This document shows positions 26,582-34,667 of a stretch of 64,000 nucleotides of DNA, in pieces (the stretch's first letter is position 1; each line of letters begins with the position of its first letter). The notes below the pieces were generated by a model, which made no database searches, had not been told where the DNA came from, and saw only the letters and a list, made by a program, of their open reading frames with translations. Location of the stretch: NCBI GenBank assembly GCA_017303715.1, contig JAFLBZ010000008.1, positions 62,001 to 126,000 on the forward strand, in the 5' to 3' direction. The DNA comes from Rhodothermia bacterium. GTDB taxonomy: Bacteria > Bacteroidota > Rhodothermia > Rhodothermales > UBA2364. Both the position numbers and the translations under genes were made by a program.

Positions 26582-27979
26582 TCAAAGCGCCTCCACGATC
26601 GCAACACCTGACGCAACAATCGCATCCGCCAATTCTGGTGAAGCAGCCTCGGAGTACACCCGCAATACCGGCTCTGTACCAGATCCGCGATACATTAACC
26701 AACCGTCCTCGGTGAAAACCTTCACCCCGTCCAGATCGGCAATGGCTGTAACAGGTTTTCCATTTACTGAGGTCACAGCGCCCGACGCCAAGTACGCCAA
26801 TGCAGCATCTTTTTTATGGGTGTGTAGATCGTTCCGGCTGTGATAATGTGGGCCAAATTGCGCAAAAAGTTCTGCCACCAGTTCCGAAAGTTTTTTGTTG
26901 CGTTTTACCATCATTTCCGCCACCAGAAGTCCAATAAATACGCCGTCCCGTTCTGGAATATGTCCTTTGACGGCCATTCCCCCTGACTCTTCGCCACCCA
27001 CCAATACATCGCCAGATACGATCATCTCTCCGATGTATTTAAAACCAATTTTTGTGGTATGTACCTTTAGGCCATATGCCGCACCAATTTTGTCTAACAT
27101 GGTGGTCGTAGAAAATGTTTTAACGATGTCTCCACGCAAACCACGTTCTTCATAAAGGTATTTGGCAAGCAGGCATAGGATTTTATGAGAGTCCACAAAC
27201 TGGCCTTGTTCGTCATAAAGACCAATTCGGTCTGCATCCCCGTCCGTAGCAAGACCCAAGTTTGCAGCTTCCTTTAAGATTGTTGCTGAAAGTCCCGCGA
27301 GATTTTTCTCAATGGGTTCGGGTGCTTGACCCATAAAGCCCGGATTGTCGTCGTGGCGGAGTTCTGTAACACCACCACCCAAAAGAGCAGAAACCGTCCC
27401 ACGTCCAGCGCCATACATGGCATCATATACGATTTTGAGTCCCGAACCCTGAATAGCGGCAATATCCAATACATTCCGAACATGGTCTAAATACGCAGAC
27501 TGTAAATCTGATTCATTGATAAGACCTTCTGCGGTTAGTTCGGTTATTGGGCGCAAGGTCAAAGCAGAAAGTTGGTCAAGCTCGGCCTCTACGGCTTCAA
27601 TCTGAGCAGGTGTGGCTGGACCACCAAAATCCGCCTTCAGCTTGTAGCCACTGTATTCTGGTGGGTTATGACTGGCCGTAATCACGACTCCTAAGTTGTA
27701 GCTGTTTTTAAGCACAGCCAGACTTACCGCTGGTGTAGAAGTAAAACCGCTGCCCACCAAAACCTCGCATCCCATCGAGGCCAAAACTTGTGCTACATGT
27801 TGTTGAAAGCGGCGGCCATGAAAACGGCAGTCGTGGCCAATAACCACTGTTGGACGGTTGCCATATGTTTTTAGCAGCCATTGCCCTGTGGCTTGTGCTA
27901 CCTTGGCCACATTGTCGAAGGTGAAATCGGCCGCGATAATGGCACGCCAGCCGTCGGTTCCAAATTTAATGTCTGACAT
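26582..27979 (-). CDS. Phosphoglucomutase/phosphomannomutase family protein
   Basis: Alpha-D-phosphohexomutase of 465 residues, interconverting hexose 1- and 6-phosphates for cell-wall and polysaccharide precursors. Motifs: phosphoserine loop TASHNPPEYSG (about residues 98-108), metal-binding DGDADRIG (about 243-250), sugar-binding GEESGG (about 325-330) and phosphate-binding YRGSGTEPVLR near the C-terminus (about 428-438). Whether it prefers glucose, mannose or glucosamine phosphate cannot be told from motifs. It is convergent with fprA across a 200-base gap without a clear terminator. Confidence 0.92.
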   Translation of the reverse strand: MSDIKFGTDGWRAIIAADFTFDNVAKVAQATGQWLLKTYGNRPTVVIGHDCRFHGRRFQQHVAQVLASMGCEVLVGSGFTSTPAVSLAVLKNSYNLGVVITASHNPPEYSGYKLKADFGGPATPAQIEAVEAELDQLSALTLRPITELTAEGLINESDLQSAYLDHVRNVLDIAAIQGSGLKIVYDAMYGAGRGTVSALLGGGVTELRHDDNPGFMGQAPEPIEKNLAGLSATILKEAANLGLATDGDADRIGLYDEQGQFVDSHKILCLLAKYLYEERGLRGDIVKTFSTTTMLDKIGAAYGLKVHTTKIGFKYIGEMIVSGDVLVGGEESGGMAVKGHIPERDGVFIGLLVAEMMVKRNKKLSELVAELFAQFGPHYHSRNDLHTHKKDAALAYLASGAVTSVNGKPVTAIADLDGVKVFTEDGWLMYRGSGTEPVLRVYSEAASPELADAIVASGVAIVEAL

Positions 27980-28357
27980 GGACTAAAAAGGTGAGGTTGT
28001 GAATGGATCGAAGTAGAATCATTTAAGATACGGATCATCACGCTTACTATCCTCAAGGAAGCGCAGGGTGTCCAAAAAATTAATGTTCACCAAGATTTAA
28101 GGATAGGGGTTGTGTAAAAAGTTGTTCTAAAGAAAAAATAAGCGATAACACTTTTTACCCCACCGGCATCTCAATAGAAAGCATTGTTTTGAACAACTTC
28201 GGGGCGAAGTCGTGGTAGAAAGTTTGGTTTTAAAGAGCAAGTAACGTCCGGTAGGTCATTATGATTTAACCGCAAAGACAACTCTTCAAGTATATTTTCG
28301 ATCATTTAAACCCACAACTTGCGTTGTTACGATTCCGAATCCTTGCCCAAGCCCGTG
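27980..28357. other. Intergenic spacer upstream of the phosphohexomutase gene (378 bp)
   Basis: Holds no recognisable coding or RNA gene. It contains one member of the dispersed repeat family described separately (28164-28222). It should also contain the minus-strand promoter of the phosphohexomutase gene, which I could not locate. Confidence 0.5.
28164..28222 (+). repeat. Dispersed intergenic repeat, copy 1
   Basis: CGGCATCTCAATAGAAAGC, then ...GAACAA, then the hairpin ACTTCG-GGG-CGAAGT (28196-28210) and GGTAGAAAG. The first 33 bases align with 57749-57779 with few changes and one 2-base gap, and both copies are followed by a hairpin of similar size. Confidence 0.55.
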
Positions 28358-28954
28358 CTAAGTGCCGACAAAATCTTGCCAAAAAGCTACGACCTTTTGT
28401 CTTAGATCTGCAGGATCGCCTGTATTTTTGATCACATAATCGGCACGTTGGCGCATTTCTTCATCTGTAAGTTGGTTTCGGATTCTCGCCTGTACTTGTG
28501 CTATTGTACTCCCATCCCGCAATACCACCCGTTTAATGCGGTCTTCTAAAGGGGCATCTACCACCAGAACAGCATCTACAACCTCTTGGCCATTGGTCTC
28601 AAAAATCAAAGCGGCTTCATAGACCAAGAGTGGGTATCCGGCTGTGGCGGCTTCTTCCTTCTTCCTCAGCAAAGCTGTCCTTACACGCGGATGGACAATA
28701 TTGTTCAATGCCGACATTTTGGCGTTATCGGAAAAGACTTGCTGCGCCAAAAAGGCACGGTTTAGGCTCCCGTCTTGGAAATAGCTATCCGAGCCAAATA
28801 CTTGGAGAATCTCTGAGCGAGCTGTTGGATCTTCTACTTGGATGCGCTTGGCCTCGACGTCTGCATAAAACACCGATGCACCCAAACTTTCTAATAGTTT
28901 GCATACGGTGGTTTTCCCAGAACCAATTCCGCCCGTTACGCCTAAAGTCTTCAT
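28358..28954 (-). CDS. coaE: Dephospho-CoA kinase
   Basis: Last enzyme of coenzyme A synthesis, phosphorylating the 3'-hydroxyl of dephospho-CoA with ATP. Protein of 198 residues, typical length. The Walker A motif GGIGSGKTT is at residues 8-16. Other family segments are the DVEAKRI region after strand 2 and HPRVRTALLRKKE (about 83-95), with an ENQ/TNGQEVVDAVLVVDAP segment. It sits 22 bases downstream of the DUF1295 gene on the same strand and is probably transcribed with it. Confidence 0.93.
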   Translation of the reverse strand: MKTLGVTGGIGSGKTTVCKLLESLGASVFYADVEAKRIQVEDPTARSEILQVFGSDSYFQDGSLNRAFLAQQVFSDNAKMSALNNIVHPRVRTALLRKKEEAATAGYPLLVYEAALIFETNGQEVVDAVLVVDAPLEDRIKRVVLRDGSTIAQVQARIRNQLTDEEMRQRADYVIKNTGDPADLRQKVVAFWQDFVGT

Positions 28955-28976
28955 GTGTTACGCCGGATGTTGGTGG

Positions 28977-29771
28977 TCAGTTGTTGTTTTCTTTCTTGGG
29001 AAACCAAGGAATGAAGGCTGAAGTTCGTCTGATGTATCCTTCGTAGGCCAATTTTCTTCCGGCCAGTCCTCGCTCCAGCATGGCAACACCAGATACGCGA
29101 AGCAAAAGATAGGTCATCAGCAAGGGCGAATAAAGTGTCCACCATGCCCCAACCGAAACGGCAAAACATGCCAACCCCCACCAAAGTACTGCCTCGCCGA
29201 AATAGTTGGGATGGCGTGAGTAGCGCCATAAACCACGATCCATGACTTGGCCGCTGTTTTCTGGTTTACGCTTCCAGTTTAACAGTTGTCTATCTGCCGT
29301 CCATTCAAACAAAAAACCTATGCCACACAGTGTCGCCCCTATTGTATCCCAAAGCGTCCAATCATCTGGAATTGGGGCAACCAAAACGACCATCATCATT
29401 GGAAAGAGCGCCAGCATAATGACGCCCTGCAACATAAATACCTTCAGATAGCTTTTCCACCACCAACTTTGGGGATCTGCTGCACGCCATTGGGCATACC
29501 GCCAATCTTCGGACTTCCCTAAGCCCCTAAAAAAGATATGTGTTGCCAACCGGAGTGCCCATGCCACCACTATTCCCATAAACACAAACTGGCGGGGAAC
29601 CCCCACCGATTCCCAGAAAAAAGTGTAGGCGCTGAGCATCAAAAAACCCAGCCCCCAAAAAACATCTACCACTCCAGAATTTCGGCGAAAAAGGCTTAAA
29701 AGCCAAATAACCGTCATTAGCCCCCAAACCATTCCCACATTGTCCATCCAGAGTTCCGGTATTGTTTTCAT
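28977..29771 (-). CDS. DUF1295 membrane protein (steroid 5-alpha reductase/ICMT-like fold)
   Basis: Integral membrane protein of 264 residues with about six hydrophobic segments. The C-terminal signature GLWRYSRHPNYFGEAVLWWG (about residues 203-222) is diagnostic of the DUF1295 / 3-oxo-5-alpha-steroid 4-dehydrogenase-like family and related to isoprenylcysteine methyltransferases. An NADPH- or SAM-dependent lipid modification is likely by family, but the substrate is unknown. It precedes coaE on the same strand. Confidence 0.88.
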   Translation of the reverse strand: MKTIPELWMDNVGMVWGLMTVIWLLSLFRRNSGVVDVFWGLGFLMLSAYTFFWESVGVPRQFVFMGIVVAWALRLATHIFFRGLGKSEDWRYAQWRAADPQSWWWKSYLKVFMLQGVIMLALFPMMMVVLVAPIPDDWTLWDTIGATLCGIGFLFEWTADRQLLNWKRKPENSGQVMDRGLWRYSRHPNYFGEAVLWWGLACFAVSVGAWWTLYSPLLMTYLLLRVSGVAMLERGLAGRKLAYEGYIRRTSAFIPWFPKKENNN

Positions 29772-29901
29772 CTTCGTTCAATCTTTTTTGAAAGCCAGTG
29801 TAACTATTAAGACTTTAGTGCCGTAGTTTCGCTTATTCGTAATTCCGGCGTTGTTAAGTTACATCATTCCGGATATTAACCCTAAAATCTTGTTTCAACC
29901 C

Positions 29902-30624
29902 ATGAAAAAAATATTCACGTTTTTCCTTTTAGCCTTAGTTTTTGCATCATCGGGCGTATTTGCACAGGAGATTACCGATGCGAAATCTTTGTTACAGGCC
30001 GCTTATGAAAAAAGTGGTGGAGCCAATTGGGATGCGGTTAAAACCCTTATCCGTAAAGGAACCCTCACGATTATGGGAACGGAAATTGGCGATTTGGATG
30101 GAACCATTAGCCAATCCCACCGCTTTCCAACCCATGCTGTTGTAAACCAAGAAATTGGTACGCCAATGGGCATGATGAGCATTAAGAATGTGGTAACACC
30201 AGAAAAAGCATGGATGGATCACAGCATGTCTGGACGCCAAGAAATTCCAAGAGAGGAAGCCAATGTTGAAAAAAGCCCAAGTGCAGAAAAAGGGCTTTTG
30301 ACAGACTCTACTACAACTTATACGTTTGCAGAAGACACGTTTGAGCAAAAGCCGGTATATGTGCTCACCTATACAAAAAAAGATGATAAATATACACGCT
30401 ACTACGAGAAAGGGAGCCTGATTTGTCTTGCTTCAAAATCTGAATCCGATAATGGAACCTCAACGCAGTACTATGTAGGCCGGATAGATAAAGATGGTTT
30501 GTCTTTTGTGAATGAAATTAAAATCGTTCAAAACATGGGTGGTAATGAACTAACGATCAAGGTCAAGTATGACGAGATCACGATTAACCCAGTTATTGAT
30601 GATGCCGAGTTTGCAGACAATTAA
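29902..30624 (+). CDS. Exported protein with LolA-like beta features
   Basis: Protein of 240 residues. I chose the ATG at 29902 because it starts a clean signal peptide (MKKIFTFFLLALVFASSGVFAQ); the upstream in-frame start at 29851 would spoil it. The mature part begins with AKSLLQAAYEKSGGANWDAV, a motif common at the start of Bacteroidota periplasmic proteins with a LolA/LppX-like half-barrel, and continues as regular beta strands (YVLTYTKKDDKYTRYYEKGS, ELTIKVKYDEITIN). Function is unknown; a lipid or lipoprotein carrier is possible by fold. It is followed by a strong terminator. Confidence 0.7.
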   Translation: MKKIFTFFLLALVFASSGVFAQEITDAKSLLQAAYEKSGGANWDAVKTLIRKGTLTIMGTEIGDLDGTISQSHRFPTHAVVNQEIGTPMGMMSIKNVVTPEKAWMDHSMSGRQEIPREEANVEKSPSAEKGLLTDSTTTYTFAEDTFEQKPVYVLTYTKKDDKYTRYYEKGSLICLASKSESDNGTSTQYYVGRIDKDGLSFVNEIKIVQNMGGNELTIKVKYDEITINPVIDDAEFADN

Positions 30625-30668
30625 TGGTATTGATTGGTTGCACTGAAATATAAGCATCTCGCGCCACA

Positions 30669-30706
30669 AGAAAGCCTCGCTCCAAATGGAAAGAGGCTTT
30701 CTTTAT
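30669..30706 (+). terminator. Rho-independent terminator between convergent genes
   Basis: Perfect 10-bp stem AGAAAGCCTC (30669-30678) / GAGGCTTTCT (30693-30702) with a 14-base loop, followed by TTATT. Lies between the LolA-like gene and the convergent leuS gene and may serve both. Confidence 0.8.
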
Positions 30707-30725
30707 TGGTATCGGTACAAACGGA

Positions 30726-33149
30726 TTACCCAACAACCAAGTTCACAATTTTACCCGGAACATAAATTTCTTTACGTATAGTTTTGCCCTCGGTATGTAT
30801 TTGGATATTCGGTTGTGCTTTGGCAAGTGCGAGCACGTTATCCTTGGTTGCATCCACTGGAATGGTGATGGTCGCCCTAAGTTTTCCATTTATCTGCACC
30901 GCAATTTCTATGGTATTTTCTAGCAAATAGGCTTCGTCGTAGGTTGGCCAAGACTCATGTGCAAGGGTGCTTACGTGGCCCATTCGCTGCCACAACTCTT
31001 CGGCCAAGTGGGGCGCATATGGGCTAAGGATCAATGTAAACGGTTCCATTACTTTTCGGGGACGGTTTTCCCATTGTAAGGCCGCATTCACAAATTCCAT
31101 CATGGCGGCAATGGCTGTATTGTAACGCATTCCCTCTATATCTTCTCCCACTTTTTTGATGAGACGATGTATTTCCTTCGATTGTGCGGGAGTGGGTTCA
31201 TCGTCCGTCACGATTACGCTGTCGGTCTTTTCGTCCACTAACATCCGCCAAGCACGGTTTAGGAAGCGATGAACGCCCGCTACGCCATTCATGCTCCACG
31301 GCTTCATTTGCTCTAAGGGCCCCATAAACATCTCGTAGAGGCGCAAAGAGTCGGCGCCATACTCTTGAACAATGTCATCCGGATTAATCACATTGCCTCG
31401 GCTTTTGGACATTTTTTGGTTGTTTTCGCCAAGAATCATGCCCTGATTAACAAGCTTTTGGAAAGGCTCTTTTGTAGGCACTATGCCCAGATCATACAAA
31501 ACTTTGTGCCAGAAACGGGCATACAGCAGGTGTAATACGGCATGTTCCGCGCCTCCCACATACAAATCTACGGGCAGCCAATAGCGTAGTTTGTCTAAAT
31601 CGGCCAAGGCGTTTTCATTGGTGACATCAATATAGCGTAGGTAATACCAACACGATCCCGCCCATTGTGGCATGGTGTTCGTTTCGCGTAGGGCTGGTTT
31701 TCCTGTGTCTGGATCGGTTGTATGTACCCAATCGGTTGCTTTAGAGAGTGGCCCTTCGGGCGTTCCAGAGGGTTTGAAGTCCTCCATTTCTGGTAATAAT
31801 AACGGTAACTCGTCCAATGGGATTAACTTCGGTTGTCCGTCCACATAAATAATGGGGAAGGGCTCTCCCCAATAGCGTTGACGGCTGAAGAGCCAATCAC
31901 GGAGTTTGTAATTTACTTTTTTAGTTCCAATATTTGTTTCCTCGATCCATTGGATGGCCTTTGTCTTTGCTTCGGACACGCCCAGACCATTTAAGAAGCC
32001 GGAGTTGATTGCCACGCCATCGCCCAAAAATGCTTTTCCTTTAAAATCGGCTGGCGGTTGTACGGTTCGCACGATGGGTAAGCCAAACATCTCGGCAAAT
32101 TCCCAGTCGCGGTCGTCTTGTGCAGGAACCGCCATAATGGCACCAGTTCCATAGGTCGCCAACACATAATCAGCAATCCAAATGGGGATACGCTCGTCAT
32201 TGGCTGGATTAATGGCATAGGCTCCCGTCCAAACACCTGTTTTTTCTTTGGCCAATTCTGTCCGCTCCAAGTCCGACTTCCGAGCGGCGGCATCACGGTA
32301 GTCTTCTACGGCACGTTGTTGGTCTTGCGTGGTAATTTGCGCCACCAAGGGATGCTCCGGCGCCAAGACCATAAAGGTTGCGCCGAAGATCGTATCTGGG
32401 CGCGTGGAATAGACCCGTATGGCGGCATCGTGCCCATCCACGGCAAATGCAAACTCGGCTCCTTCCGAGCGGCCAATCCAGTTGCGTTGCATGGTTTTCA
32501 GGCTTTCTGGCCAATCTAAAAGCTCCAAATCCTCCAGAAGACGTTCTGCATACGCCGTGATTTTCATCATCCATTGCTTCATCGGACGGCGCACCACCGG
32601 AAAACCGCCCACCTCCGACTTGCCGTCTATCACCTCTTCGTTGGACAGCACGGTTCCCAACTCGGCACACCAATTCACTGGAACCTCGGCCACATAAGTC
32701 ATTCCGGCTTCATAGAGTTGCGCAAAAATCCACTGCGTCCAGCGGTAGTATTTGGGATCGGTGGTATTCACTTCCCGATCCCAATCATACGAAAACCCAA
32801 GCGCTTGCAATTGCTCACGAAATCGGTTGATATTGTTTGCTGTGGTTGCTGCCGGATGTGTTCCCGTTTTGATGGCATATTGTTCAGCGGGCAATCCAAA
32901 AGCATCCCAACCCATCGGATGTAGGACATTAAAGCCGTTCATCCGTTTGTACCGTGCGGTGATGTCGGTTGCGGTGTATCCTTCTGGATGTCCGACATGT
33001 AAGCCTGCACCGGAGGGATATGGAAACATGTCCAAGACATAATACTTGGGCTTGCTGGTATCCACATTGTCGGGGGTTCTAAACGTTTTATGGGTTTGCC
33101 AATACGACTGCCACTTCTTTTCGATTTCGGAAAACGGGTACGATGCCAT
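30726..33149 (-). CDS. leuS: Leucyl-tRNA synthetase
   Basis: Class I aminoacyl-tRNA synthetase of 807 residues, normal bacterial length, charging tRNA-Leu. The HIGH motif is HVGH (residues 51-54) within [16 protein letters not shown], and KMSKS appears in [11 protein letters not shown]. The connective editing domain that hydrolyses mischarged tRNA is present ([36 protein letters not shown]). The C-terminal anticodon-binding helical domain and small tail ([13 protein letters not shown]) are intact. It appears monocistronic, with the shared terminator downstream. Confidence 0.97.
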   Translation of the reverse strand: MASYPFSEIEKKWQSYWQTHKTFRTPDNVDTSKPKYYVLDMFPYPSGAGLHVGHPEGYTATDITARYKRMNGFNVLHPMGWDAFGLPAEQYAIKTGTHPAATTANNINRFREQLQALGFSYDWDREVNTTDPKYYRWTQWIFAQLYEAGMTYVAEVPVNWCAELGTVLSNEEVIDGKSEVGGFPVVRRPMKQWMMKITAYAERLLEDLELLDWPESLKTMQRNWIGRSEGAEFAFAVDGHDAAIRVYSTRPDTIFGATFMVLAPEHPLVAQITTQDQQRAVEDYRDAAARKSDLERTELAKEKTGVWTGAYAINPANDERIPIWIADYVLATYGTGAIMAVPAQDDRDWEFAEMFGLPIVRTVQPPADFKGKAFLGDGVAINSGFLNGLGVSEAKTKAIQWIEETNIGTKKVNYKLRDWLFSRQRYWGEPFPIIYVDGQPKLIPLDELPLLLPEMEDFKPSGTPEGPLSKATDWVHTTDPDTGKPALRETNTMPQWAGSCWYYLRYIDVTNENALADLDKLRYWLPVDLYVGGAEHAVLHLLYARFWHKVLYDLGIVPTKEPFQKLVNQGMILGENNQKMSKSRGNVINPDDIVQEYGADSLRLYEMFMGPLEQMKPWSMNGVAGVHRFLNRAWRMLVDEKTDSVIVTDDEPTPAQSKEIHRLIKKVGEDIEGMRYNTAIAAMMEFVNAALQWENRPRKVMEPFTLILSPYAPHLAEELWQRMGHVSTLAHESWPTYDEAYLLENTIEIAVQINGKLRATITIPVDATKDNVLALAKAQPNIQIHTEGKTIRKEIYVPGKIVNLVVG

Positions 33150-33308
33150 TGTGGTTGGATTTCGGAAAAATAAATTATGGGTTAACCATTTACACGTTGG
33201 TTTTTACATGCAAGATGGAAACTTTAAATCTAATGCGTAAGATCACTAAAACCTGCATATTTTGTGTAAAAGTAGCAAGTTTTGGCATAAGCAGAATTTG
33301 GATTCTGG

Positions 33309-33340
33309 TTTGATATGAACGCAAATCCCTTTTATTTTCG
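33309..33340 (+). promoter_or_regulatory. Candidate Bacteroidota promoter for nspC
   Basis: TTTG (33309-33312), a 20-base spacer and TATTTTCG (33333-33340), one base from TAnnTTTG. This would give a leader of about 60 bases before the ATG at 33406. Confidence 0.35.
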
Positions 33341-33405
33341 CCTTTTGTATCGAGGTCTTGTCGTATTCTATCCTTTTTACTTCCTCTTTTATCCGCGCAA
33401 AAGCC

Positions 33406-34596
33406 ATGCCTCGTATTCTGCCCGAAAAAGCAAATGTCCTCACAACCGTAGATTTTAGCCAACTTCCTTCCCCTTGTTTTGTGATGGAAGCGGGTCTCTT
33501 GCGTCGCAATTTAGAAAAACTACACCATGTAAAAACTGCCTCTGGGTGTACGCTCATTTTGGCGTTAAAAGGATTCTCGATGTACCACACTTTTCCGTTG
33601 GTGAAACAATATTTAGATGGTGCTACGGCCTCCTCCCTCCACGAAGCGAGGCTTTGTGTGGAAGAAATGAAAACGTTGGCACATATTTATGCACCGATCT
33701 ATTTAGAGGACGAATTTGAAGAGATGCTGTCTTATGCCAGTCACCTTACGTTTAACACTCTAAACCAGTGGGAACGGTTTAAACGTCGCGTGGCGGAATA
33801 TGAGCAGCATCGAAGAAAAAAAATCTCATGCGGTATTCGGATTAATCCCCAATATTCCGAGGTGGAAACAGAAATGTATAATCCGTGTGTCCCCGGCTCT
33901 CGTTTAGGCATCACGGCGGATTATTTCGGCGACCGTTTGCCAGATGGCATCGAGGGGCTGCACTTCCACACCTTGTGCGAAAAAGACTCTCATACCTTGG
34001 AACGTACATTGGTGCATGTAGAAGCCCGATTTGGCCCTTTACTCCACCAAGCCAAATGGGTGAACTTTGGTGGGGGACATTTAATTACCCGTGCAGATTA
34101 TGATCCCGAACATTTGATTGCACTCCTGAAAGACTTTCAAAAACGGTATAAGGTGGAAGTGATCCTCGAACCCGGTTCTGCAATTGGCTGGCAAACGGGT
34201 TATCTATTGGCCACCGTAGAAGACATTTTCGACTCGCAAGGCATCCAGGTGGCCATGTTAGACGTCTCTTTTGCAGCCCATATGCCCGACACCTTGGAAA
34301 TGCCATATAAACCCCGTATCCACGGTGCATACCAAGAACCCATTGCCGGAAAACCGACTTATCGTTTTGGGGGAATGACGTGTCTTGCTGGAGATTTTAT
34401 GGGCGATTATTCGTTTGACCAACCACTCCGTGTAGGCGACCGCATTGTGTTTGATGATATGATGCACTATACGATGGTCAAGACCACAACATTCAACGGT
34501 GTTAACCTGCCTTCTATTGGGATTTGGCAAGAAGACCAACGGTTTACTTTACTTAGAACCTATGGTTACGAAAGTTTTAAAGATCGGTTGGGATAA
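33406..34596 (+). CDS. nspC: Carboxynorspermidine decarboxylase
   Basis: PLP-dependent fold-III decarboxylase of 396 residues that makes norspermidine or spermidine from carboxy-(nor)spermidine. The PLP lysine is K55 in ILALKGFSMY. Family segments include GLHFHTLCEKDS, WVNFGGGHLITRADYD, EPGSAIGWQTGYL and GGMTCLAGDFMGDY (PLP phosphate and active-site Cys/Asp region near the C-terminus). I chose the ATG at 33406 rather than the upstream start at 33358 because homology begins near FSQLPSPCFVME. The usual partner, carboxynorspermidine dehydrogenase, is not in the window. Confidence 0.92.
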   Translation: MPRILPEKANVLTTVDFSQLPSPCFVMEAGLLRRNLEKLHHVKTASGCTLILALKGFSMYHTFPLVKQYLDGATASSLHEARLCVEEMKTLAHIYAPIYLEDEFEEMLSYASHLTFNTLNQWERFKRRVAEYEQHRRKKISCGIRINPQYSEVETEMYNPCVPGSRLGITADYFGDRLPDGIEGLHFHTLCEKDSHTLERTLVHVEARFGPLLHQAKWVNFGGGHLITRADYDPEHLIALLKDFQKRYKVEVILEPGSAIGWQTGYLLATVEDIFDSQGIQVAMLDVSFAAHMPDTLEMPYKPRIHGAYQEPIAGKPTYRFGGMTCLAGDFMGDYSFDQPLRVGDRIVFDDMMHYTMVKTTTFNGVNLPSIGIWQEDQRFTLLRTYGYESFKDRLG

Positions 34597-34667
34597 ATGT
34601 GCGAAGTTGATGGTGTAATGACGGGGGTTTGTTCGTAACTTTCTGCATCTTTTGCGGTCTTTTTTGT

